Notes: generated by a model not told the origin, from the sequence alone. A stretch of DNA of 64,000 nt from Gemmatimonadota bacterium (GCA_041390125.1 JAWKQN010000006.1:275099-339098); one strand, 5' to 3'; shown: positions 33,554-42,750, counted from the first letter of the stretch. Translations and numbers: made by a program.

Positions 33554-36042
33554 TCGCCCTCCAGGACGCGCTCCACCCGCGCGACGATGTCGTCCAGGTG
33601 GAGACGGGTGGGTACGTCCTCCACGGTGCCGCGATAGAGACGCGCCTGTCGGGCGATCTCGGTCAGCTCGGCCCGGGCCAGCGCCGGCAGGTCGGACTGC
33701 TCCACGTCCAGGGCCCGACGGCGCTGGAAGCCTCCGCCTCCTCCGTTCGACTCGACGGGCGCCCCCTCCAGGAGCCACGCCAGGCGCTCGACGTGGGCCC
33801 GCTGCAGGGATCGGCGCCAGGGGTCGATGGCGCGACGCTCCCGCAGCTCGGTCCAGACCGCTCCCCGGACGTCGGCCATCAGCTCGGCCGGCGCATACGC
33901 GGTATTGGCGAACGCGCGTGCTTCCATCACCCGCTCCAGGCGGGCCGGATCGAGCAGCTGGTCGAGGACGCCCGCCTGGATGGCGCGCAGGCGCTCCATC
34001 GCGCCGCCCTCCTCGATCCGTCGCAGCAGGTCGGGATCCACCAGCCAGCGCGGCGTGGTGAACACCTGGTCCGAGAGGAACTGCACGGCAGCGCGTTGGC
34101 GCTCGCGGGTCACGGGTCGGTACGGCGCCCCGGGCTGATCCGCCGTGCGTGGTTCGAACCACACCCCTCCGACGAGGGTCACCACGTGCCCGACGTAGCG
34201 GCGCCACTGCCCCACCAGCTCGCCGTAGAGCTCCTCCAGGTCCTCGTAGCCTTCCCCGTCGGTGCGCGTCCACTCCACCAGGCGGGGCGCGACGCGCTTC
34301 AGGTTCTCGATGGCCAACGTCGAGGCCCGCACGGGGTCGTCTCCCATGTCCTCGGTCTGGGCCCAGGGGTTCACCCCGTCCGCCGATCCGAAGCGATAGA
34401 CCGGATCCCCCGCGTGCGCTTCGATCATGCGATCCAGGATGGCCTTCTCCGCCTCCGGCGTCGGTGCCGACGGGAACACGCGATACCCGAACTCGACGGC
34501 GTAGTGGTCGTAGGGTCCGATCTTGCGGATGAAGCGCCGCACGCCGTCGCCGGGCTGGGCGATGTAGTTCTGGCGGGCGTAGTCCATGATGCTGGGGGCC
34601 ACGCCGTAGCGGTCCGTGAACGACGGCGAGCGCAGCGAGTCCACCGCGAACGACGAGGACGCGATCATGTTGTGCGGTAGCCCGATCGCGTGTCCGACCT
34701 CGTGCGCGATCACCTGCCGCATGGTCTCGCCGATGGTGGCGTCCGCGATCCGCAGGGAGCGGGCCTCCGGGTTGGACGCGCCGGTCTCGATCAGGAGCCG
34801 ATTGCGGTAGGAGCGCATGTGGTTGTGGTACCAGATCACGTCGCTCTCGATGATCTCCCCGGACCGTGGATCCGACACGCTCGGTCCCACGGCGTTGCGG
34901 GTGAGGTTGGCCACCCAACGCACCACCGAGTAGCGCACGTCCTCCGGGCTCCAGTCGGGATCCTCCTCCGGCGACGGCGGGTCGGCAGCGCGGATCGCGT
35001 TGCGGAAGCCCGCCGCCTCGAACGCCGCCTGCCAGTCCTCGATCCCCTGCCGCACGTAGGGGCGCCACTTCTCCGGGGTTGCCGGATCCAGGTAGTACAC
35101 GATGGGCTTCACGGGCTCGACCGGCTCGCCCCGCGCGTACGCCTCGGGATCGCTGGGCTCCAGGCGCCAACGGCGCAGGATCTCCTGGGTGGCGGCCTTC
35201 TGCTCGTCGAGGCCGAAGTTGACCTGCTCGATCGTGAACCATCCCACGCGCGGGTCGGCGTAGCGCACACGCATGGGCTCGGCGGGGAGCAACACCATCG
35301 AATGGTGCATCTGCAGCGTGAGGCTCCCGGTCGCGGCCTCGCTCGGCGGTTGGTCCGCGTCGAACGTCATCGTGGCCCGCACGTCCACGTTCAGCGGGAA
35401 TGCTCGCGCGTACTCCAGGAACGTCCGATCCGGATCCAGGCGGCGGACGCTCCACTGCTGGCGCTGCTGCCGGGACAGCCCGCTCAGCGCCCGGACGTCG
35501 CCGCGGTAGAAGTCGGAGACGTCCACCACCACGCTGCCGGGGTCGGACCCCAGCGCCTGGATGGGGAACGAGCCCAGCACGACCGGCAGGTTGTTCATCC
35601 GCACGGACTGCGCGATGGGAAGCGAGTCCTCGGCCACGTTCCCGAAGGACAGCTTGCGCAGGAGCACCCGATCGGAGCGGCGCTCCCACCGGACGACCTG
35701 CTCGGCCACCTTGGAGCCCGCGTTGATGAACGGGCTCAAATCGGGCGGCGTGCCGGCGATGCGCGAGACCAGCAGCATGTCCCGATCGAACAACGAGTCG
35801 GGGATCTCGAACAGGACGCGCGGGCCCTCCGTGTGCACGGTGAAGAGTCCGGAGTCGCTGCGCATGGCGGGCGTGACCACCTCGGCGTACGGACGTGGGC
35901 CGGCGGCGCCGTTGCGGGCCGGCTGGGGCCGCGGCGCCGTCGGGCTCGTGGCCCCTCCACCCCCCGCACAGGCCGTGAGCACCAGAAGCGCCGTGAGCGC
36001 GCCCCCACCCCGGACGAACCTCCCCCCGATCCCTCGCTTCAT
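33550..36042 (-). CDS. Zinc-dependent metalloprotease lipoprotein (metzincin, DUF5117/DUF5118 type)
   Basis: An 830-residue exported lipoprotein: signal with LTAC (C25), two N-terminal beta domains and a metzincin catalytic site HEVGHAIGLPHN (about 446-457) followed by SIMDYA as Met-turn (about residue 483). This large family is common in Bacteroidota and Gemmatimonadota; natural substrates are unknown. It is coupled at both ends (ATGA at 36042, TTGA at 33553) to glycan genes, an unusual place. The start at 36042 gives the lipoprotein leader; a longer frame up to 36075 runs inside asnB copy 2. Confidence 0.9.
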   Translation of the reverse strand: MKRGIGGRFVRGGGALTALLVLTACAGGGGATSPTAPRPQPARNGAAGPRPYAEVVTPAMRSDSGLFTVHTEGPRVLFEIPDSLFDRDMLLVSRIAGTPPDLSPFINAGSKVAEQVVRWERRSDRVLLRKLSFGNVAEDSLPIAQSVRMNNLPVVLGSFPIQALGSDPGSVVVDVSDFYRGDVRALSGLSRQQRQQWSVRRLDPDRTFLEYARAFPLNVDVRATMTFDADQPPSEAATGSLTLQMHHSMVLLPAEPMRVRYADPRVGWFTIEQVNFGLDEQKAATQEILRRWRLEPSDPEAYARGEPVEPVKPIVYYLDPATPEKWRPYVRQGIEDWQAAFEAAGFRNAIRAADPPSPEEDPDWSPEDVRYSVVRWVANLTRNAVGPSVSDPRSGEIIESDVIWYHNHMRSYRNRLLIETGASNPEARSLRIADATIGETMRQVIAHEVGHAIGLPHNMIASSSFAVDSLRSPSFTDRYGVAPSIMDYARQNYIAQPGDGVRRFIRKIGPYDHYAVEFGYRVFPSAPTPEAEKAILDRMIEAHAGDPVYRFGSADGVNPWAQTEDMGDDPVRASTLAIENLKRVAPRLVEWTRTDGEGYEDLEELYGELVGQWRRYVGHVVTLVGGVWFEPRTADQPGAPYRPVTRERQRAAVQFLSDQVFTTPRWLVDPDLLRRIEEGGAMERLRAIQAGVLDQLLDPARLERVMEARAFANTAYAPAELMADVRGAVWTELRERRAIDPWRRSLQRAHVERLAWLLEGAPVESNGGGGGFQRRRALDVEQSDLPALARAELTEIARQARLYRGTVEDVPTRLHLDDIVARVERVLEGD

Positions 36043-37904
36043 CGAAACCACTCCTGGTGCGCGACCATGATCCATTGCCAGACGAAGAAGGCGTTGTCGC
36101 CCTCACCGGCCCGGAAGCGCTCGAACTCCGTCTGCGCCCGGTCGGACCGGATCCATCCCTGCGCGCGGAAGGTCGCCGATTCCAGCGCGTCGCGCACCAC
36201 GTCGGCGAACGGACCGCGCAGCCATTCGCGCTGTGGCGTCACCACCGCCCGCTTCGCGGCCTGCCGGACGTCGGCGGGCAGCACGTCCCGGAATGCATGG
36301 CGGAAGATCCGCTTCTGCTGGCCTTCGCCCACCTTCCAGGCGCCCGGCAGCCGGAAGCACAGCTCGACGATCCGGTGGTCGAGCCAGGGCTCACGCAGCT
36401 CCCGGCCGTGGGCCATCGACAGCCGGTCGTTCATGCGCAGCACACGCGGCAGCTTCGTGTGCACCAGGTCCCGGTACTGGGCGTTGCGCAGGTGGTCCGG
36501 AAACGGGCGCTCGAAGCGCGGGGGCTCGGGCACGAGCCGCGCCAGCTCCGGGTCGACGCAGTCGGGACGCAGGTGGGAGGACCCGTCCTGGTACACCGCC
36601 GCCGCCGTGCCCCGGACCTCGGCGCGCGCCCGGGCAAGCGCGCGGGCCGGATCGTCCCCGAACGCCTCGGCCTCGCGGGCCACGGCCGCCTCGTCCTCGT
36701 CCGCGAGCCGGTCCAGCCAGGCCAGCGGCCGGAAGTAGGCGTATCCCGCCAGCAGCTCGTCCACCCCCTGCCCCTCGAGCAGCACGGTGACGTCCTGCTC
36801 GCGGGCGCGCGCGTGCAGGGCGTGGTAGCCGATCGTGGCCACACCGCCGTAGGGAGCGCCCTGGTGGGTCGCGACCTCCTGCAGGAGCGCGCGGCAGCGC
36901 TCCACACCCACGCGCTCCACGGAGCGCATCCAACGGGCGTTGCGCGGCACCGCCCCCGCGAAGACGGTCTCGTCGTAGGCCGGATCGTCGAAGGCCGCGG
37001 TGAAGGTCGCCACCGGCGCGTCCGCGGGCACCAGGGCGTCGAGCGTGGCGCTGAGCGCCGCGGAGTCGAGACCGCCGCTCAGGTTCACGCCGACCGCGAC
37101 ATCGCTGCGCATGCGCAGCCGCACGGCCTCCTCGGCGTGGGCGCGCAGGGCGTCGGCCGCCTCGTCGAACGTGCCGGTCCATGGTTCGGCGGCCCGCTCG
37201 CCCAGCGACCACCAGCGGCGGATCCGCGCGCGTCCCGGCGCCGGTGCCCGCAGCGCGTCCCCTTCCAGCACCAGCGTCCGACCGGGCTCCAGCGCGAAGA
37301 CGTGCTCGAAGAACGTATGGTGATCGTGGTCGTAGACGCCGTGCACCAGGTACGTGGCCCAGGCCTCCAGACACGGCGCGGAGGACACCCCGGCCGCGAG
37401 GAGCGCGCGCACCTCGGACCCGAAGGCGAAGGTGCCGTCCGGCCGCCAGCCGTAGTGGAACGGCTTGATGCCCAGGCGGTCGCGCGCGCAGAACAGGCGT
37501 TGGCGCTCGCGGTCCCACAGCGCGAAGGCGAACATGCCCACGAAGCGCTCCACACACGCATCGCCCCAGCGCTCGTAGGCGGCGAGCAACACCTCGGTGT
37601 CGGTTCCCGTGCGGAACGCGCTCGCGCCGCCCAGCTGGGAGCGTAGCTCCAGGTAGTTGTAGATCTCGCCGTTGTGCACCACCACCGAGCGGCCGCTGGC
37701 CGATGCCATGGGCTGCAACCCGGCGTCGGAGAGGTCCAGGATGGAGAGGCGCGCGTGCCCCAGCCCGACCCGCACACCGTCCGCGCGCGGCGCGTGCACC
37801 GCGGTCCCACGGGCGTCGGGGCCCCGGTGGCGCAGCGCACGCACCATGGCGTCGAGCTCGCGCTCGTCCCATCCCTGCCCCACCAGCCCGGCGATGCCGC
37901 ACAT
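36039..37904 (-). CDS. Asparagine synthase-type glutamine amidotransferase (copy 2)
   Basis: A 621-residue AsnB-family protein with C2 nucleophile (MCGIAGLVG), RHRGPDARG, NGEIYNY and the complete ATP loop LSGGLDSAAL near residue 276. It differs from copy 1 throughout, so the two are old paralogues rather than a recent duplication. It probably transfers glutamine-derived ammonia to a carboxyl of a sugar or lipid-linked intermediate. It starts 7 bases after the neuC stop and overlaps the protease start. Confidence 0.9.
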   Translation of the reverse strand: MCGIAGLVGQGWDERELDAMVRALRHRGPDARGTAVHAPRADGVRVGLGHARLSILDLSDAGLQPMASASGRSVVVHNGEIYNYLELRSQLGGASAFRTGTDTEVLLAAYERWGDACVERFVGMFAFALWDRERQRLFCARDRLGIKPFHYGWRPDGTFAFGSEVRALLAAGVSSAPCLEAWATYLVHGVYDHDHHTFFEHVFALEPGRTLVLEGDALRAPAPGRARIRRWWSLGERAAEPWTGTFDEAADALRAHAEEAVRLRMRSDVAVGVNLSGGLDSAALSATLDALVPADAPVATFTAAFDDPAYDETVFAGAVPRNARWMRSVERVGVERCRALLQEVATHQGAPYGGVATIGYHALHARAREQDVTVLLEGQGVDELLAGYAYFRPLAWLDRLADEDEAAVAREAEAFGDDPARALARARAEVRGTAAAVYQDGSSHLRPDCVDPELARLVPEPPRFERPFPDHLRNAQYRDLVHTKLPRVLRMNDRLSMAHGRELREPWLDHRIVELCFRLPGAWKVGEGQQKRIFRHAFRDVLPADVRQAAKRAVVTPQREWLRGPFADVVRDALESATFRAQGWIRSDRAQTEFERFRAGEGDNAFFVWQWIMVAHQEWFR

Positions 37905-37911
37905 CGATGCG

Positions 37912-39099
37912 TCAGTAGCTGATGCGCTTGTCGGTCCGGAGCGGGGCCGTCGCGAGCAGGTCCGCTACGCGCTCGCCCGCCGTTCCGTTCCCGTACAGCT
38001 CGCTGGTCGCGTAGCGCCCGTGCGCGAGCTGCCGCCGCGCCGCCTCCAGGATGGCGTCCTTGTCGTAGCCCACGTCGGCCACGTTGCCGGCGCGGTCCCG
38101 ACCCTGCTGCCGCCCCCCCACGTTGACGACCGGCACGCCCAGGAAGGCCCCCTCGCGGATGCCGACGCTCGAGTTGCCGATCAGGCAGCGCGCGCGGGCC
38201 AGGAGACGCAGGAAGTCCTCGGGCGCGAGGTTCTTGAAGAAGTACGTGTGCGGGATGTCGTGCGTCTCGCGGAAGTGCCGGATCCCCTTCGAGATGCCGT
38301 CGGAGCCCGCGTCCACGTTCGGCCAGAACCAGAAGGTGGGCATGTCGAGCGCCTCGACCGCCAGCAGCGTCTCGCGCACCTCGTCCAGCGCGTTGGCGTA
38401 CTCGGTGGTCACCGGATGCTGCATGACGACCAGGTAGTCCTCGGAGCGTGGATCGAAGCGGCTGCCCACCCCGGCGTACGACTCGAAGGGATCGAACGGC
38501 GGCGTCCCGTCGGCCGTCACGCGCGCGGCCAGGTCCACCGAAGGACAGCCCGTCACGAAGACCGTCGCGGGATCCTCCCCCATGCGCAGCACGCGCTCGC
38601 GGGCCGGCTCGTTGGACACGAAGTGCAGGTTGGACAGCTTGGTCACGGCGTGACGGACCTTCTCGTCCACCGACCCGGTCACCTCCCCGCCCTGCAGGTG
38701 GGCCACCGGCAGGTTCAGGTAGGAGGCCGCGATCGCGGTCGCGATGGTCTCGTAGCGATCGGCCACGCTGACCACCACGTCGGGACGCAGGTTGTCGAAG
38801 ATGGTGGCCAGCTCCACCACGCCCAGCCCGGTGGACTTGGCGGTCGTCACCAGGTTCTCGCCTTCCACCACCATGTAGACGACCGCGTCCGGCTCGAAGC
38901 CGTCGTCGCGGATGACGTCCACCACGGGCCCGTAGCGCTCCAACAGAGCCGAGGCGCCCACCACGAGCTGCAGCTCCAGATCGGGATGGTCGCGGACCGC
39001 CTCCATGACGCTCTTCACCCGTGCGTAGCTGGGTCGGGCGGTGATGACGATGCAGACGCGCCGCCGTCCGTCGCGGCTCCCCGCGGTGCGCAGGATCAC
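37912..39099 (-). CDS. neuC: UDP-N-acetylglucosamine 2-epimerase (hydrolysing), NeuC family
   Basis: NeuC releases N-acetylmannosamine (or a di-amino relative) from the UDP-sugar as the first step to nonulosonic acids. The 395-residue protein has the NeuC signature VITARPSYARVKSVM, VSVADRYETIATAIAAS, LPVAHLQGGEVTGS and FLGVPVVNVGGRQ. The TARPSYxR segment separates it from the non-hydrolysing WecB type. GTG at 39099 overlaps the stop of the dehydrogenase gene (GTGA). It lies in one run with neuB and upstream of neuA. Confidence 0.9.
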   Translation of the reverse strand: MILRTAGSRDGRRRVCIVITARPSYARVKSVMEAVRDHPDLELQLVVGASALLERYGPVVDVIRDDGFEPDAVVYMVVEGENLVTTAKSTGLGVVELATIFDNLRPDVVVSVADRYETIATAIAASYLNLPVAHLQGGEVTGSVDEKVRHAVTKLSNLHFVSNEPARERVLRMGEDPATVFVTGCPSVDLAARVTADGTPPFDPFESYAGVGSRFDPRSEDYLVVMQHPVTTEYANALDEVRETLLAVEALDMPTFWFWPNVDAGSDGISKGIRHFRETHDIPHTYFFKNLAPEDFLRLLARARCLIGNSSVGIREGAFLGVPVVNVGGRQQGRDRAGNVADVGYDKDAILEAARRQLAHGRYATSELYGNGTAGERVADLLATAPLRTDKRISY

Positions 39100-40073
39100 G
39101 CTCCCTCCTTCCCGGCTGCGGCTCCCATCAGCGCGGCCTCCAGCTTCTCCGCCATGAACACCTCGGTCTTCTCCATCGACTCCCAGGTCGCCCCTCCGAT
39201 GTGGGGCGTCACCACCAGACGGTCTCCCCCCCGGGCGCGCTCGAGCAGCGCGGGCCGGAGCGGCCGTCCCTCCTCCTCGCCCTGCAGGACATCCAGGGCC
39301 GCCCCTCCCAGCCGCCCCGTATCGAGCGCGGCCAGCAGGGCGTCCTCGTCCAGGACCCCGCCCCGGGCGGTGTTGATCACGAAAGCACCTTCGGGAAGCA
39401 AGCCCAACTCGTTGCTCCCGATCAGGTTGCGGGTCTCGTCCGCCAGTGGCACATGAAGGCTCAGGACCTGGGCCCGCCCGAGCAGGTCGGCCAGGCTGGA
39501 CGCCCGCTCGACCGTCCCGGGCCAGCCCTCCCGGAAGGGATCGTACGCCAGCACCGGCATCCGGAAGGCGGTGCCCAGCTCGGCCACCGCGGTGCCGATC
39601 CGACCCAGCCCCACGATCCCGAGCGTGCGGCCGGCCAGCTCGTGCCCCCGGAAGCGGTCGCGCTCCCACCCCCCCGCCTCCACGTGGGCGGAGGCCCGGT
39701 GGGTCCGACGCAGCAGGGTCAGGAGGAGCGCGAACGTGTGCTCCACCGTGGCCCGGATCCCCTCCAGGAAGGCCCGCTCACCGCGGAGGCTGAGCACGGC
39801 CACCCCCGCCGCCTCCGCCGCCCCCAGGTCGACGTGGTCGAGCCCGGTCGTGGCGGTCACCACCGCCTGGAGGCGCGAAGGCCGGCCGAGTACCTCCGCA
39901 TCGACGCGGTGGCCCAGCCGCACGATGAGCGCATCGACCGCGCGGGCCCGCTCGACGAGCGCGGCGCGGTCGACGGGCCCGTCCTCGACGTCGGCGAAAC
40001 GCTCGAGCACGCGTCGGGCGCGCGGCGAGTACTCCCACGGCTCCGCGTTCAGCACCCGCGGACGCCGACTCAC
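39096..40073 (-). CDS. D-isomer-specific 2-hydroxyacid dehydrogenase
   Basis: A 325-residue NAD-dependent dehydrogenase. Visible are the Rossmann motif GIVGLGRIGTAVAELG (152-167) and the catalytic triad R237 (INTARGG), E266 or a neighbour (QGEEE) and H291 (TPHIGG). The family reduces 2-keto acids to D-2-hydroxy acids. Here it is coupled on both sides to neuB (ATGA) and neuC (GTGA), so it may act on a keto acid linked to nonulosonate synthesis or on a glycan substituent such as a lactyl group. That role is inference. Confidence 0.85.
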   Translation of the reverse strand: MSRRPRVLNAEPWEYSPRARRVLERFADVEDGPVDRAALVERARAVDALIVRLGHRVDAEVLGRPSRLQAVVTATTGLDHVDLGAAEAAGVAVLSLRGERAFLEGIRATVEHTFALLLTLLRRTHRASAHVEAGGWERDRFRGHELAGRTLGIVGLGRIGTAVAELGTAFRMPVLAYDPFREGWPGTVERASSLADLLGRAQVLSLHVPLADETRNLIGSNELGLLPEGAFVINTARGGVLDEDALLAALDTGRLGGAALDVLQGEEEGRPLRPALLERARGGDRLVVTPHIGGATWESMEKTEVFMAEKLEAALMGAAAGKEGA

Positions 40074-41077
40074 GCCTCCACGTCCTCGACCGCGATCCGC
40101 TCGTCGCGCCGGACGTCACGCGCGAGTCGCCGCCCGACCAGGTCGTCGAGGCGATCGGGCGGCAGCCCCCCACCGGGCTTCTTGGCCACCAGGTCACGCG
40201 CGGTCAGCACGGCGCCGCGGGCCAGGTCGCGCCCAGCCACCACGCTGCGGCCGAACACGGTGCGCAGCGGTGCCAGCTCCTGGGCCACGGCGTCCTTGTC
40301 CACCGGGTGCGCGCGCGCGCGCTCCAGGAAGCGGATGCCCCGGACGAGGAGGGCCAGTTCCTCCAGCGTGACGCTGGCGGGCACGTCGGGCCCGAAGGTG
40401 GCGCGCGAGAAGCAGACGTGCACCTCCACCACATCCACGCCGAGCGCGACCGCCGCGAGGCCCGGGAAGATGGTGCCGGAGTGGTCGGAGAGACCGATCG
40501 CACAGCCCGGATGGGCGGTGCGGAGCTCCGCCAGGAGGTTGAGCCCGACCTTCTCCGGAGGCGTGGGATACAGGGACGTGCACTGGAAGACGGTCACGGC
40601 GGCGGAGGCCGCCCGCAGTCGTTCGACGGCGGTGTGGACCGCGCCCCGGTCGCTCATGCCGGTCGACAGCCAGACGGGCCGCCCGCTCGCGGCCATGCGG
40701 TCCAGCAGGCGCACGTTGCCCACCTCGCCCGACGCGACCTTCCAGGCGTCGACGCCGACGCGCTCCAGCAGCTCGAAGGCCTCCTCCGAGAAGGGGGAGC
40801 TCACGAACCCGATCCCCCGCTCCCGCGCCCGCCCCGCCAGCAGCGTCCACTGCGGCTCGGTGAACTCCATCCGACGCCAGTAGGCGTAGCGGCTCTCGTC
40901 CTGCGGGCTGAAGCGCACCCGCCAGGGCTCGTCGGGCGTGCTCTCGGCCGCGGCGATGTGCGTCTGGAACTTGACCACGTCGGCGCCCGCCGCCGCCACC
41001 GCGTCCACGTAGGCCAACGCGTTTCCCAGGCTCCCCTCGTGGGCCTGGGCCACCTCGGCCACCACCGTCACCCCCAC
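40070..41077 (-). CDS. neuB: N-acetylneuraminate synthase family protein (NeuB) with SAF domain
   Basis: NeuB condenses phosphoenolpyruvate with an N-acyl-mannosamine-type sugar. The 335-residue protein has the TIM-barrel segments VVAEVAQAHEGS (family AEIGxNHxG site, altered here), VVKFQTH, FVSSPFSEEA, KVASGEVGN, STGMSD and IGLSDHSG, and a C-terminal antifreeze-like SAF domain (about 275-335, RDLARGAVLTARDLVAKKPG). The changed first motif marks a subgroup whose sugar may differ from Neu5Ac. It starts the minus-strand nonulosonate run, 28 bases after rimI. Confidence 0.9.
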   Translation of the reverse strand: MGVTVVAEVAQAHEGSLGNALAYVDAVAAAGADVVKFQTHIAAAESTPDEPWRVRFSPQDESRYAYWRRMEFTEPQWTLLAGRARERGIGFVSSPFSEEAFELLERVGVDAWKVASGEVGNVRLLDRMAASGRPVWLSTGMSDRGAVHTAVERLRAASAAVTVFQCTSLYPTPPEKVGLNLLAELRTAHPGCAIGLSDHSGTIFPGLAAVALGVDVVEVHVCFSRATFGPDVPASVTLEELALLVRGIRFLERARAHPVDKDAVAQELAPLRTVFGRSVVAGRDLARGAVLTARDLVAKKPGGGLPPDRLDDLVGRRLARDVRRDERIAVEDVEA

Positions 41078-41105
41078 GGACCGATCCTCCCCGGACGCAC
41101 CCCGC

Positions 41106-41597
41106 TCACGAGGCCTCCTCCTCCGCGCCCGCGAGGCGCAGCAGCATCACCCGCGCATCCTCGACCGGCCGGGAATAGTAGCCCTTGCGGACTCCGACGG
41201 ACTGGAAGCCGCGCGCCTCGTACATCTGCTGCGCCACGAGGTTGGACCGTCTCACCTCGAGGAACAGGTGACGCAGCCCGCGACCGATCGCCGCCGCGAT
41301 GACGGCGTCCAGCAGGATCGACCCCAGCCCCTGGCCCCGCAGGTCCGCGCGGATGGCGATGTTGACCAGCTCGCCCTCCTCCTCGACGAAGCGGAGCACG
41401 GCGTATCCGGCCAGGAGGGGCTCATCGTGATCGGACACCTCCGCCTCGAGGACGAGCGCCTCGCACCGGTCCGTCCAGCGCAGGAGGTTGGCGAACGTCG
41501 CCGCGGTCCACGGCGTGGAGAAGGCCGCGCGCTCGATGGCCTGCACCGCCGCCACGTCGGCGCGCCGCATGGCACGCACGCGGGCGGATCCAGGCAC
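41106..41597 (-). CDS. rimI: Ribosomal-protein-alanine N-acetyltransferase RimI (GNAT)
   Basis: A GNAT acetyltransferase with the acetyl-CoA loop RADLRGQGLGSILL and the C-terminal MYEARGFQSVGVRKGYYSRP typical of RimI. The GTG at 41597 lies 5 bases after the tsaB stop and was chosen; an ATG at 41657 would overlap tsaB by 55 bases and add 20 residues. The tsaE-tsaB-rimI order is a widespread housekeeping group. Confidence 0.88.
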   Translation of the reverse strand: MPGSARVRAMRRADVAAVQAIERAAFSTPWTAATFANLLRWTDRCEALVLEAEVSDHDEPLLAGYAVLRFVEEEGELVNIAIRADLRGQGLGSILLDAVIAAAIGRGLRHLFLEVRRSNLVAQQMYEARGFQSVGVRKGYYSRPVEDARVMLLRLAGAEEEAS

Positions 41598-41602
41598 CGG
41601 GC

Positions 41603-42307
41603 TCAGCGAGCGCCCGACGTCCGGCCGGTCCACGGTTTCAAGTACTCGGGTTGCCATCGCGCGGGATTCTCGACCCGCGATCCATCCGGGTCAAGACGCG
41701 CGAGCGCCACCAGGGCGGCCGCCGAAGGCAGTCCCGCCGCGGCCTGGACCCGGGCCCCGCTCGCCTCGAGGCGCGCGCGGTGCCGGAGCGCACCCGAGCC
41801 GGCACACAGCGGAGGGGGTCCCACCCAGCCGGCCAGATGGGCGCACACGTCGTCCAGTTCCCCGGCGATCGGCGCGACCACCGACACGAGCCCGCCCGGG
41901 CCGGCGCGGACGTGCGTCCAGAAGACCCGCTCGCCCCGGGCATCGAACAGGACCAGGCGGTGCTCGGCATCCTCCCACGCCGGGCCCCAGGCGGCCGCCT
42001 CGAGGCTCGAGCGGCTGAGCAGCGGGATCCCGAGCACGTGCACGAGCGCCTTCGCGGTGGCGGCCGCGACCCGCACGCCGGTGAAGGAGCCGGGCCCCGC
42101 CCCCACGACCACCGCGGTCACCTCGGCGAAGGAGCGGCCCGCCTGCCGCAGCAGATCCTCGAGCGCGGGCACGACCGTGCGCGCGTGGGTCCGGGCCTCG
42201 CCCAGCGCGACCTCCCGCGGAGGCGTGTCGCCTTCGGCCAGGGCGACGGTGCCGCGGTCGGTCGCGGTGTCGAGCGCCACCTGCAGCGTCGGGCGCGCGT
42301 CGGTCAC
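41603..42307 (-). CDS. tsaB: tRNA t6A threonylcarbamoyl transferase subunit TsaB
   Basis: TsaB is the ASKHA-fold partner of TsaD in making t6A37 on tRNA. The 234-residue protein has LQVALDTATDRGTVAL at the start, the dimer/activation segment VVGAGPGSFTGVRVAAATAKAL and a C-terminal YLKPW ending typical of the family. GTG at 42307 overlaps the tsaE stop (GTGA). TsaD is not in the window. Confidence 0.92.
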   Translation of the reverse strand: MTDARPTLQVALDTATDRGTVALAEGDTPPREVALGEARTHARTVVPALEDLLRQAGRSFAEVTAVVVGAGPGSFTGVRVAAATAKALVHVLGIPLLSRSSLEAAAWGPAWEDAEHRLVLFDARGERVFWTHVRAGPGGLVSVVAPIAGELDDVCAHLAGWVGPPPLCAGSGALRHRARLEASGARVQAAAGLPSAAALVALARLDPDGSRVENPARWQPEYLKPWTGRTSGAR

Positions 42308-42750
42308 GCGTCCCCCACGAGCGCGCGCCCGCGCAGCGTCACCAGGCGCTGCTCCGGGGCCCCCGGCACCAGGGCCAGCTCGATCTCGGTCGCCTGCTCG
42401 GCGGGCCAGCGCGCGCCCGCCCGTTCGGGCCACTCGACCAGCACCATCTCGTCCCCGTCGGGAAGCTCGTCCCACCCCAGCTCGTCGAGGTCCTCGGGGG
42501 CGGCGAGGCGGTAGAGGTCCATGTGGACGAGCGAACGCCCCTGCGGAGCGGCATAGCGGAACAGCAGGTTGAACGTCGGCGAGGGCATGGTCGCGCGCAC
42601 GCCGATCCCCTCGGCGAGCGCACGCGCCAGCACCGACTTGCCGGCCCCGAGCGGGCCGCGCAGACCGATCCAGGCGGGCCCGGACACCCGCGCGCCCAGC
42701 TCCCGCCCCCACGTCGTCAGCGCCGCCTCGTCCCAGGGGCCCAGGATCAC
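42304..42750 (-). CDS. tsaE: tRNA t6A biosynthesis ATPase TsaE
   Basis: A 148-residue P-loop ATPase that resets the TsaBDE complex. Walker A is GPLGAGKS (32-39), followed by [10 protein letters not shown] and the HMDLYRL and VEWPER motifs specific to TsaE. The ATG at 42750 overlaps the uvrB stop (ATGA). Confidence 0.94.
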   Translation of the reverse strand: MILGPWDEAALTTWGRELGARVSGPAWIGLRGPLGAGKSVLARALAEGIGVRATMPSPTFNLLFRYAAPQGRSLVHMDLYRLAAPEDLDELGWDELPDGDEMVLVEWPERAGARWPAEQATEIELALVPGAPEQRLVTLRGRALVGDA

